From: Helicobacteraceae bacterium
GTDB lineage: Bacteria; Campylobacterota; Campylobacteria; Campylobacterales; Sulfurimonadaceae
Length of the DNA: 40,389 nt
Direction of reading: 5' to 3'
Assembly: GCA_013138865.1 (NCBI GenBank)
Contig: WTBY01000031.1
Span: 1 to 40,389 of the forward strand
Shown piece after piece: positions 34,199 through 40,389 of the stretch (position 1 is its first letter; each line of letters opens with the position of its first letter). The notes below the pieces were generated by a model. It was not told the origin of the DNA, did not search any database, and worked only from the letters and a program-made list of their open reading frames with translations. The position numbers and the translations under genes were made by a program.

Positions 34199-34987
34199 AT
34201 GATCAAAAAAATAACTTCAACACTTCTATGTTTAGGTACACTTGTCTATGCAGACAGTGGCTCAAGCTCACAATTAGCTCACAAATTAACTAATCCTGTA
34301 GCAAATATGACAAGTCTGCCTTTTCAGTACAACTACGCTTCAGGTGTTGGCGGACACAATAGCGATCAAACAATTATAAACTTTCAGCCAGTTATTCCTA
34401 TTCATATTAACAGTGAATGGAATTTAATAACAAGAATAGTTATGCCAATTGTAAAACAGTCAAATGTTACTGCCGTTGGAGAAAATCAGACTTTTATAGG
34501 CGACACGCTATTTAGTCTATTTATGTCACCTGTAAAACCAGTTGATGGCTGGATCATCGGTGTAGGTCCTGCAATAAATGCACCAACAAGTACTAACATT
34601 CAAGCAGCACCAGCAGAATGGTCTGTTGGTCCAACTGCAGTACTGTTGCATATGAAAGATGGTTTAACTTATGGACTTCTTGCTAACGCACTATTTTCAG
34701 TTTCTAATGCAGATAATAGTGATGTAGTTAGAAATACTTTTATTCAACCTTTTATATCTTACACTACGAGTAATTCAGTAACTTATGCACTTAATTCTGA
34801 GACAACTTATGATTTGGCTAGTTCTAAAAGTGATATTCCATTTAACTTAACAGTTGCTAAGCTAGTTAAATTTGGTAAATTACCAGTTTCATTAGGAGCA
34901 GGTATTAAATATTGGGCTAAAAGTGATATATCAAAAGCAGATAATTTTGGCGTGAGAGCAACAGTTACATTTATCTTACCAAACTAA
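34199..34987 (+). CDS. Outer-membrane beta-barrel protein (neuromedin-U-like / transporter family)
   Basis: A 262-residue protein with a Sec signal (MIKKITSTLLCLGTLVYADS). The body runs as repeated beta strands (FQYNYASGVGG, IINFQPVIPIHINSEWNLITRIVMPIV, FIGDTLFSLFMSP, WIIGVGPAINAPT, WSVGPTAVLLHMKDGLTYGLLAN) and ends FGVRATVTFILPN with a terminal barrel strand. This matches a bacterial family labelled neuromedin U or transporter in databases, whose role is not established. The ribosome site is AAGGATATTT. It is followed after 15 bases by the amidase-like gene, so the two may be one transcript; an outer-membrane route for that enzyme's substrate is a guess. Confidence 0.7.
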   Translation: MIKKITSTLLCLGTLVYADSGSSSQLAHKLTNPVANMTSLPFQYNYASGVGGHNSDQTIINFQPVIPIHINSEWNLITRIVMPIVKQSNVTAVGENQTFIGDTLFSLFMSPVKPVDGWIIGVGPAINAPTSTNIQAAPAEWSVGPTAVLLHMKDGLTYGLLANALFSVSNADNSDVVRNTFIQPFISYTTSNSVTYALNSETTYDLASSKSDIPFNLTVAKLVKFGKLPVSLGAGIKYWAKSDISKADNFGVRATVTFILPN

Positions 34988-35002
34988 AATAAAAGGAAAA
35001 AA

Positions 35003-36166
35003 ATGAGAATAGTAACAAAAGTAACACTAGCGTTAGTAGCAACAACATCGCTGCTAAATGCTTGTGGAAATATATTCGTTAACAAAGGTGGCTTTCATGT
35101 AGAGGGTCGAACTATGGAGTTTGGTGCTAACATAGCAAATGAGGTTATAGTTCGTTTTGTTGGACAGAAACAGACAAGTAACATTATGACAAACCTTGAC
35201 AAAATTCCACAAGATCAGATCTTATCATGGGAATACAAGAATGGTTTTGTAGGTCGTGGCGATGAATGGAGACCTAGTTTCACACTAGATGGTTTAAATG
35301 AAAAAGGCGTTAGTGTATCTTTTCTTTATGCTCCAGGTATAACAACTTACCCTGAGTACAACAAGAAAGATAAAAGAAAAGTCATTAGTGCTTATGAGAT
35401 GCCAATATATATTTTAACAATGGCAGACTCTACAGCAGATGCAATCAAAAAAATCAAAAAACTTCAATGGGTAAATGCAGGTTTTGAAATTTACCCTGGT
35501 CAGTACGTTAAAAATGTTCCAATGCACATAAGCATAAGAGATAAAAGTGGTAATAGTGCTGTTGTAGAGTGGATAGATGGTAAAACAGTTATAAATACTA
35601 ATGCTAAAAATGTTATGACTAACTCACCTGCGTATCCAAAACAGTTAAAAAATGTTGCTAAATACTCATCTTTAAAAACGACTAATACTAAAATGAATAA
35701 AAACTTTGAGAAGAGGTTTATAAACTATAAAACTATTTTCAATATGCCAGGTGCAAGAGCAGAACAAACTGCACTTATGGGACTTCCAGCAGACTTTACT
35801 CCACCATCACGTTTTGTTAGAGGAACTGTACTTCTAGACAATATGATCGCACCTCAAAACTCAACTCATGCAAGAAGACAAGCAACAGATATCTTAGGTG
35901 CTATTGCGACCATAGGTGTTAACTATAGTGACTTAGCTTTATGGTACACAGTTAAGGATCTGGACAACCTAGTTGTTTACTATCAAGAGTTATATTTCTT
36001 TCAGTCACCTACAAAACTAATCGCAAGAGATCCTGCAACTGGCTTTACAACATATGATCTAAAAGATATTGACTTCAAAACATTACCAATTGGTTTTTCA
36101 AAAGAGTACAAAGCACTTACTCCTAAAGAAGCTAAAAAACTAACTATAAAAGCTATGCCACAATAA
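35003..36166 (+). CDS. Periplasmic choloylglycine-hydrolase-like amidase (Ntn family)
   Basis: A 387-residue linear-amide C-N hydrolase. After a hydrophobic leader the chain reads LLNACGNIF; C21 would become the N-terminal nucleophile once the leader is removed. Other family residues follow: GRTMEFG (36-41), DGLNEKGVSVSFL with N99, VVEWIDGK, MTNSPAYP with the conserved Asn, and SRFVRGTVLL with the conserved Arg near 272. Known members hydrolyse bile salts, penicillin V or acyl-homoserine lactones; the substrate here is open, and bile salts are unlikely for a Sulfurimonas-like organism. LNAC also reads as a lipobox, and lipidation would block the catalytic Cys. The ribosome site is AAAGGAAAAAA. 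Confidence 0.8.
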   Translation: MRIVTKVTLALVATTSLLNACGNIFVNKGGFHVEGRTMEFGANIANEVIVRFVGQKQTSNIMTNLDKIPQDQILSWEYKNGFVGRGDEWRPSFTLDGLNEKGVSVSFLYAPGITTYPEYNKKDKRKVISAYEMPIYILTMADSTADAIKKIKKLQWVNAGFEIYPGQYVKNVPMHISIRDKSGNSAVVEWIDGKTVINTNAKNVMTNSPAYPKQLKNVAKYSSLKTTNTKMNKNFEKRFINYKTIFNMPGARAEQTALMGLPADFTPPSRFVRGTVLLDNMIAPQNSTHARRQATDILGAIATIGVNYSDLALWYTVKDLDNLVVYYQELYFFQSPTKLIARDPATGFTTYDLKDIDFKTLPIGFSKEYKALTPKEAKKLTIKAMPQ

Positions 36167-36189
36167 CTTCCATTAGTAAAAATTTAAAA

Positions 36190-36217
36190 TATCTATGTTT
36201 CACGTGAAACATAGATA
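36190..36217. promoter_or_regulatory. parS site 2 in an extended 28-bp palindrome between convergent genes
   Basis: The core TGTTTCACGTGAAACA (36196-36211) is a perfect parS. The dyad extends with TATCTA on one side and TAGATA on the other to 28 bp. It lies in the 57-base gap between two convergent genes, where the transcript would fold into a hairpin, so it may also work as a bidirectional terminator. Confidence 0.9.
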
Positions 36218-36223
36218 AACTTT

Positions 36224-37483
36224 CTATAACTCCACTCCACTTTTTATAATATCTATACCAAACTTATCTCTTAATTTATGAAGTGAATCTCCAAGCTTTG
36301 AGTTTTTTCTATCGTCTTCAAGGTTTAACATATTCATAGTTATATTTTTATTTTCTTCAAAATTTGAGAGTGTAATGTTTAGTTGAACGATCTCATGAGT
36401 TTTGTGTAGATCACAACTTTCAAAAAGTTTTATAACCTCCTTTTTGAACTGTAGTTCACTAAAAAGTCTATTCGTATTTATGTTAGCTTTTGAACACTCT
36501 CCAAATTTATACTTAATGTTTAATGAGTATGTTAGAGGATTATGTTTGCCTTTTAGTGCTAAAAAACTTAGATGCCTACATAGAATAGCAAGACGTCTTT
36601 TCAACTCATATCTATTAGCTAAAGGATCAAAAGTCCTACCAAGTCCTATAGATTTTTTTGACTGAGCAAGTGCTATTTTCTCTCTATCAATTCCACATAT
36701 ACGATCATAAAGTTGTGTTCCTGATTTACCCCAACTGTAAAATAGATCTTTTTTTGGTTTAATATCTCCAAGAGTTTTTATAAAATATTTAGCCAACCTA
36801 TTTTGATACGCTTTACCAATTCCAGGAAAAGCTTCTATAGGAATATTTTTTGTAAATTCATCTACTTCATTCTCTTTGACATATTTAACTCCAAAAGGTT
36901 TTGCACTATTAGTTGCTAGTTTTGCGATCCATTTAGTTTTAGCTATTCCAACTGAGATCGGAATGCCCAACTCATCTTTAACTCTCTTTTTAATTTTATA
37001 TGCAAACTCTACAACATCTTCATCCTCTACCCAACCTGTGACATCTGTAAAGAACTCATCTATACTAAACTGTTCTACTTGTGGTATTTCATCTTGAAGA
37101 ATAGCTTTTAGTTTATGAGAGAGTTCATGGTATAGTGGGTAAGAAGGTGGTAATACTTTCAGTGTAGGACAGTAACGTAAAGCTTCTGCTACACTCATAG
37201 CTGTTTTAACGCCATAAGCCCTCGCTTCATAGCTAGACGTAGTTATAATACCTTTAACCTTACCCTTATCTACAAAGTACTCTTTGTAAGAGCTAGTGTT
37301 TGAGCTGAGTATGGAACTAGTAAAAGCACCCTCAACACAACTAAGCTCTCTAACACTTTTTTTACTATCGAAAATACTTAAGTTACTTCTTCCACCAACA
37401 GCCAATGGAATATTTTCTAACTCTGGTTTTCCTATTCTATGTGCGGAAACAAAAAAGCAATCAATATCTAAATGTAAAATCAT
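36224..37483 (-). CDS. dinB: Y-family DNA polymerase (Pol IV-like) with an extra segment
   Basis: A 419-residue translesion polymerase. The palm metal ligands are in LHLDIDCFFVSAH (D6 and D8 region) and FSIDEFFTD (D142, E143). TSSYEARAYGVKTAMSVAEAL and the helix-hairpin-helix region with FPGIGKAYQNRL (near 210) are also present, and a little-finger domain follows. Between GG (30-31) and GIITTSSYEA lie about 42 residues absent from E. coli Pol IV (SNLSIFDSKKSVRELSCVEG, then AFTSSILSSNTSS and FVDKGKVK), which pushes the SIDE motif from about 103 to 142. A similar insert is, to my recollection, found in other Campylobacterota. The ribosome site is weak, but the start matches the family N-terminus. 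Confidence 0.85.
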   Translation of the reverse strand: MILHLDIDCFFVSAHRIGKPELENIPLAVGGRSNLSIFDSKKSVRELSCVEGAFTSSILSSNTSSYKEYFVDKGKVKGIITTSSYEARAYGVKTAMSVAEALRYCPTLKVLPPSYPLYHELSHKLKAILQDEIPQVEQFSIDEFFTDVTGWVEDEDVVEFAYKIKKRVKDELGIPISVGIAKTKWIAKLATNSAKPFGVKYVKENEVDEFTKNIPIEAFPGIGKAYQNRLAKYFIKTLGDIKPKKDLFYSWGKSGTQLYDRICGIDREKIALAQSKKSIGLGRTFDPLANRYELKRRLAILCRHLSFLALKGKHNPLTYSLNIKYKFGECSKANINTNRLFSELQFKKEVIKLFESCDLHKTHEIVQLNITLSNFEENKNITMNMLNLEDDRKNSKLGDSLHKLRDKFGIDIIKSGVEL

Positions 37484-37549
37484 AAGGACATATTATTACA
37501 ATTTTTTACAACTACTTAAAAATATTGCATATTGAAATATTTATGTTAA

Positions 37550-37565
37550 AGTTTCACGTGAAACA
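37550..37565. promoter_or_regulatory. parS site 3 in the leader of the methyltransferase gene
   Basis: AGTTTCACGTGAAACA differs from the consensus parS only at the outermost base. It lies in the divergent gap between dinB and the methyltransferase, 27 bases before the latter's ATG, so bound ParB could affect its expression. Confidence 0.85.
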
Positions 37566-37591
37566 TAGTTACAAAACAGTAAGGATAATTA

Positions 37592-38194
37592 ATGCAAAAA
37601 GATCTATTTAAAGATAAATCAAAAACTTTTAACAAAGAGAGTAAAAGATATTTAACAGCAAAAAAAATATCTGACAATATTATAGAAGACATTGAACTAA
37701 ATAAAAATATGGAAATTTTAGATTTTGGTGCTGGAACTGGTTTACTAAGTTTAGGAATTTCAGATCATGTAAAAAAAATAACAGCTATTGATATTTCAGC
37801 TTCTATGTTAAAAGAGTTTAAAAATAGTTCAAAAGAGTTTGGTTGTGAAGTAGAACTGATAAACAAAGATCTAACAAATGAAAATTTAGAAATAATTTAT
37901 GATGGAATAATTTCTTCAATGACACTACACCACATTAAAAATATAAAAGATATTTTTGAAAAGTTTTACAAACTTATAAAAAAAGATGGTTTTTTATCAC
38001 TTGCAGATTTAGAGAGTGAAAATGGAACTTTTCACAGTGACAACGAAGGAGTATTCCATTTTGGCTTTAAAACAGATGAGTTAGTAAACATAGCTAAAGA
38101 AGTCGGTTTTAAAAATGTAACTACTAAAATATCTTCTACACTACAAAAAGATAACAATAAGTACTCTATTTTCCTTTTAAGTGCAAAAAAATAG
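37592..38194 (+). CDS. Class I SAM-dependent methyltransferase
   Basis: A 200-residue protein with the Methyltransf_11/25 type fold: motif I ILDFGAGTGLLSL (42-54), the acidic residue after the second strand ITAIDISASML (63-73), IISSMTLHHIKNIKDIFEKF (motif IV and the following helix) and LKKDGFLSLADLE-like motif VI (KKDGFLSLADLESENG). The substrate is unknown; ubiquinone/menaquinone, small-molecule and protein methyltransferases share this form. The ATG follows AAGGATAATTA. It is divergent from dinB, and a strong hairpin terminator lies 76 bases after the stop. Confidence 0.8.
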   Translation: MQKDLFKDKSKTFNKESKRYLTAKKISDNIIEDIELNKNMEILDFGAGTGLLSLGISDHVKKITAIDISASMLKEFKNSSKEFGCEVELINKDLTNENLEIIYDGIISSMTLHHIKNIKDIFEKFYKLIKKDGFLSLADLESENGTFHSDNEGVFHFGFKTDELVNIAKEVGFKNVTTKISSTLQKDNNKYSIFLLSAKK

Positions 38195-38270
38195 TAAAGA
38201 TTTAAGGTTAGATGTGAATAAAAAAAATTGTCTGGTTTAATTTAAATTAAAGGTTAAAACAAAACCTCAA

Positions 38271-38294
38271 TAAACCCCTATATATAGGGGTTTA
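38271..38294 (+). terminator. Palindromic terminator after the methyltransferase gene
   Basis: TAAACCCCTATA followed by its exact complement TATAGGGGTTTA makes a 24-bp perfect dyad with four G:C pairs in each arm. U-rich sequence follows on both strands at a short distance, so it may act in both directions. Confidence 0.7.
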
Positions 38295-38476
38295 AGACTG
38301 TTTTAAATATTTATTTTTTAAGTGAATATTTATCTAAAAGATATCTGAAATTATCTAAATTTCTTAAATTTGCCTACTTTAGGGGCTTAGTTGTTCACAG
38401 TTTATAACAAGGTGTGAATTTATAAATAAGTTTTAGAATTTAAGAATTAAAATAGAGGAATTTGATAGAATTCGAT

Positions 38477-38507
38477 ATAACAGCCTCCCTGGTGTGTTGG
38501 CTGTTAT
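38477..38507. terminator. Hairpin between convergent-facing units
   Basis: ATAACAGCC and GGCTGTTAT form a perfect 9-bp stem around a 13-base loop. On the plus strand the stem is followed by TTT. It lies 9 bases after the stop of the minus-strand 79-residue gene, so it may end that transcript or one from the plus side. Confidence 0.55.
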
Positions 38508-38516
38508 TTTGAAGAG

Positions 38517-38756
38517 TTATACCGAGTTGTATCTTTTTATAATTTTTTTAACACGATTTTTTAAAGATCTAAGTGCTTCTATAGAAGTATCACCATCTGC
38601 CATTAAATTTTCATAATCACCATTAAACTGAACCTTAGCAATCCAACCTATTTTTGCATGATATTTAATACCAACAAATCTTACATCACCAAAGTGCTCT
38701 TTACATAAGTTGTAAATTCTCATAATACGATCACTATTTGTTTTTTTAGTTGCCAT
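38517..38756 (-). CDS. Small basic protein of unknown function
   Basis: A 79-residue cytoplasmic protein: MATKKTNSDRIMRIYNLCKEHFGDVRFVGIKYHAKIGWIAKVQFNGDYENLMADGDTSIEALRSLKNRVKKIIKRYNSV in outline has a helix, a short three-strand sheet (FVGIKYHAKIGWIAKVQF) and a C-terminal helix rich in Lys and Arg. The phrase DGDTSIEALRSL resembles the helix in HicB-like antitoxin folds, where a sheet precedes an A-rich helix, but no HicA-like toxin is next to it. The ribosome site AAAGGA is good. It stands alone, with hairpins on both sides. Confidence 0.65.
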   Translation of the reverse strand: MATKKTNSDRIMRIYNLCKEHFGDVRFVGIKYHAKIGWIAKVQFNGDYENLMADGDTSIEALRSLKNRVKKIIKRYNSV

Positions 38757-38833
38757 TTCATTTCCTTTGTTTATTGAACTCTTAGAATAATTAATTAAAT
38801 GTGAGTTAAAAAAGTAAGAGCTTAAAAATAGAT

Positions 38834-38862
38834 TCTTCGAAATAACTAGTATTATCCGAAGA
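38834..38862. repeat. Imperfect inverted repeat upstream of the small basic protein
   Basis: TCTTCG and CGAAGA flank a 17-base centre containing ACTAGT. It lies about 80 bases upstream of the minus-strand 79-residue gene and 110 bases before the -10 box of the plus-strand gene. It may be an operator, but the six-base arms are short. Confidence 0.35.
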
Positions 38863-38975
38863 GACCTATATTTAAACTCTCATCTGAAGCATAGTGAGCA
38901 AAGAGTGTTCCTTTAAAAAAACTTATTTACTTTCTGTTCATTTTTATTATATATCCTTTTAACTTAAGAATTTGC

Positions 38976-38981
38976 TATAAT
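38976..38981 (+). promoter_or_regulatory. -10 box of the BAX inhibitor-1 family gene
   Basis: TTTGCTATAAT contains TATAAT 29 bases before the TTG start. It gives a short leader holding the AAGGA ribosome site. Confidence 0.55.
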
Positions 38982-39009
38982 TCAAACAAAATTACAAAAA
39001 GGATTTAAT

Positions 39010-39714
39010 TTGGGACTATATGATCGCGAATATGCACAACAAGGTTCACAAAGTTTTGAGCAATCAAATACTAGAGGTGATTCACAAATCATAACATTTG
39101 TAAAAGAGACTTATAAGCTTTTTGCAGCCTCTATGATGGCTGGAGCAGTAGGAGCTTATGTAGGTGTTCCTATGGCTGACACAATTGCTAGTATGTTTTT
39201 CCCTCTATTCATTTTAGAGATAGGTTTACTAATAGGTTTACACTTTGTAAAACATAAACCAGGTATTAACTTACTTGTAATGTTTAGTTTTGTGTTTATG
39301 ACTGGTTTAATGCTTGCTCCACTGCTTGCAAGAACTTTAGGAATGAGTGGTGGTGGTGCTATTATAGGTAATGCGTTTGCTATGACTTCACTAATTTTTG
39401 GTGCTATGAGTTTTTATGCTATTAAAACTAAAACTGACTTTACAACTTACACTAAGCCTCTTATGATCGCTTTAGTTGTGATCGTAGTATTTTCTGTTAT
39501 TAATATGTTTATGGGAAGCCCACTACTTGCTATTGGTCTTTCTGCAGCTGTTGTTTTACTATTTAGTGTTTTAATTGTTTATGACACACAAAACATTATT
39601 GCCGGTGCTTATGAAACTCCTATAGATGGTGCGATCGCACTTTACTTAGACTTTCTAAACATCTTTACAGCACTTTTACAACTTTTTGGTATCTTTGGTA
39701 ACAGAGATGACTAA
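39010..39714 (+). CDS. BAX inhibitor-1/YccA family membrane protein
   Basis: A 234-residue inner-membrane protein with about seven transmembrane segments after a polar N-terminus of roughly 30 residues. The family's signature end is present: LIVYDTQNIIAGAYE (about 187-201), then DGAIALYLDFLNIFTALLQLFG. Bacterial members include YccA, which restrains FtsH, and pH-sensitive calcium-leak proteins; the role here is not shown. The start is TTG at 39010 with AAGGA about 7 bases upstream and a -10 box before it, and no nearby in-frame ATG would keep the N-terminus. The last 8 bases overlap the next gene. A perfect GCGATCGC lies at 39631. Confidence 0.85.
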   Translation: MGLYDREYAQQGSQSFEQSNTRGDSQIITFVKETYKLFAASMMAGAVGAYVGVPMADTIASMFFPLFILEIGLLIGLHFVKHKPGINLLVMFSFVFMTGLMLAPLLARTLGMSGGGAIIGNAFAMTSLIFGAMSFYAIKTKTDFTTYTKPLMIALVVIVVFSVINMFMGSPLLAIGLSAAVVLLFSVLIVYDTQNIIAGAYETPIDGAIALYLDFLNIFTALLQLFGIFGNRDD

Positions 39715-40117
39715 AAGCAATCAACCCGAGCTTTCTCGGGTTATTGATGCTAATTTAAATAGACTACGCGAGGGAATTCGTGTTGTTGAGGATATAGAGC
39801 GTTATATTTTCAACAACAAAGAGTTAAGCTCAAAATTAAAAGAGTTACGACATAAAGTAAAAACAGATAATTTAGAAGAACTATTAGACTCAAGAGATTC
39901 ACAAAACGATGTTCTACGTCCAAGTATGAACGATGAATTAAAGAGAAAAGATCTAAAATCAATAATAATAGCAAACTATAAACGCGCACAAGAGAGCTCA
40001 CGTGTACTAGAAGAGCTTTTTAAACTCTCAAGCATACAAAACTCCGAATTGTTTAAAAATATACGTTATGAGCTCTATACACTTGAAAAAAGTGTTTTAA
40101 AGCTCTCCACTACGTAA
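39707..40117 (+). CDS. ThiD2-like protein (stand-alone N-terminal domain of some ThiE proteins)
   Basis: A 136-residue helical protein. Its opening RVIDANLNRLREGIRVVEDIERYIFNN (11-37), with the later DSRDSQNDVLRP and NYKRAQESSRVLEE, matches the domain fused to the front of thiamine-phosphate synthase in cyanobacteria and some other bacteria (ThiD2, PF17792 as I recall), which has been linked to thiamine pyrimidine handling. Here it is not fused, and thiE is not in the window. The ATG at 39707, overlapping the preceding stop (ATGACTAA), is preferred to a TTG at 39686. Function in thiamine synthesis is inferred from the domain only. Confidence 0.65.
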   Translation: MTKSNQPELSRVIDANLNRLREGIRVVEDIERYIFNNKELSSKLKELRHKVKTDNLEELLDSRDSQNDVLRPSMNDELKRKDLKSIIIANYKRAQESSRVLEELFKLSSIQNSELFKNIRYELYTLEKSVLKLSTT

Positions 40118-40286
40118 CTCTAAAACTAGCATCATATATCTTTGTACAAACTCTTTAACACCTTATTCAAAATTATTGTTGGTTATGGGCAAAAATTTGA
40201 AATTAATTTTGGGTAGTTACTTAAGTCAACAACTATTGATAAAATCATAAAATACGGAGTGAAAACCCAAATAATTCCATAATATT

Positions 40287-40382
40287 TCACTTACTCCTAA
40301 ATTCATAAAAAAAACCATCTTTTTTTAATCCTGATGCACCTTTAGAAGCTATCAAATCATTTTTTACATATTTTTGACTCCA
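40287..40382 (-). pseudogene. Possible 3' remnant of a gene
   Basis: On the minus strand, 31 open codons run from just after a TGA at 40383-40385 to a TGA at 40287-40289. They read WSQKYVKNDLIASKGASG and then LKKDGFFYEFRSK. The text looks protein-like, but there is no ATG start and the frame is closed upstream within the window. It may be the tail of a decayed gene or chance. The stretch 40118-40286 holds nothing I recognise. Confidence 0.25.
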
Positions 40383-40389
40383 TCACTAT

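Larger units (their letters stand above)
38195..38516. other. 322-base intergenic region with two hairpins
   Basis: No open frame of note on either strand. It holds a 24-bp palindromic terminator (38271-38294), the words TTGTTCACA (38391-38399) and TGTGAATTT (38413-38421) facing each other, which resemble weak DnaA boxes, and a second hairpin (38477-38507). A small RNA ending at the second hairpin is possible but has no clear promoter. Confidence 0.45.

Noticed and set aside
38391-38421. Chromosomal replication origin
   Set aside because: Only two weak DnaA-like 9-mers are present, with no dnaA, dnaN or AT-rich unwinding array in the window. parS shows nearness to an origin, not the origin itself.
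1-40389. CRISPR array or tRNA genes
   Set aside because: No regularly spaced direct repeats and no cloverleaf with a TTCGA-type loop and CCA-end context were found on reading both strands.

Overview
The window looks like chromosome from a Campylobacterota (Epsilonproteobacteria) bacterium close to Sulfurimonas or Sulfurovum. It is AT-rich, ribosome binding sites are mostly AAGGA, and TTG and GTG starts are frequent. The fliK-flgD-flgE flagellar hook cluster sits behind a sigma-54 type promoter, and several proteins (a Y-family polymerase with an insertion, a split thiamine-synthase domain, two flgE paralogues) have the layout I associate with that phylum. The assignment rests on recalled family resemblance, not on a search.

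Layout. 1-0.4 kb: the 3' end of an unknown gene and a 33-residue membrane peptide. 0.4-6.3 kb (minus): an 1868-residue exported protein built of cadherin-like and Ig-like repeats, plus a small lipoprotein. 6.5-11.8 kb (plus): an RND efflux adaptor and pump, a rhodanese-like protein and a DUF481-type outer-membrane protein. 11.8-18.1 kb (minus): fliK, flgD and two flgE paralogues. 18.3-23.6 kb (plus): typA/bipA, a response regulator with a dead GGDEF-like domain, nrdB, a nitrilase-family amidohydrolase and pcm. 23.6-29.1 kb (minus): purB, nrdA, an unknown gene, a DpnII/MboI-type Dam methylase and a PD-(D/E)XK nuclease. 29.2-33.2 kb: accessory DNA with a frameshifted small gene, an unknown 685-residue exported protein and a decayed insertion sequence with both inverted repeats. 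33.2-38.2 kb: RluA-type pseudouridine synthase, outer-membrane protein, periplasmic choloylglycine-hydrolase-like amidase, Y-family DNA polymerase and a methyltransferase, with three parS sites in or between them. 38.5-40.1 kb: a small conserved-looking protein, a BAX inhibitor-1 family membrane protein and a ThiD2-like protein.

How it fits together. nrdB on one strand and purB-nrdA on the other supply nucleotides. The hook genes form one late-flagellar transcription unit. The three parS palindromes within 3.7 kb mark a ParB loading zone, so this part of the chromosome is probably near the replication origin. The methylase-nuclease pair looks like a GATC restriction-modification unit. The octamer GCGATCGC (cyanobacterial HIP1) and its core CGATCG are strongly over-represented in the core genes and absent from 28.8-39.6 kb. 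The most unusual signals are this HIP1-like enrichment beside a Dam-type methylase, the parS cluster, a 34-bp perfect palindrome inside a coding gene after nrdA, and the unrecognised exported protein next to the IS remnant.
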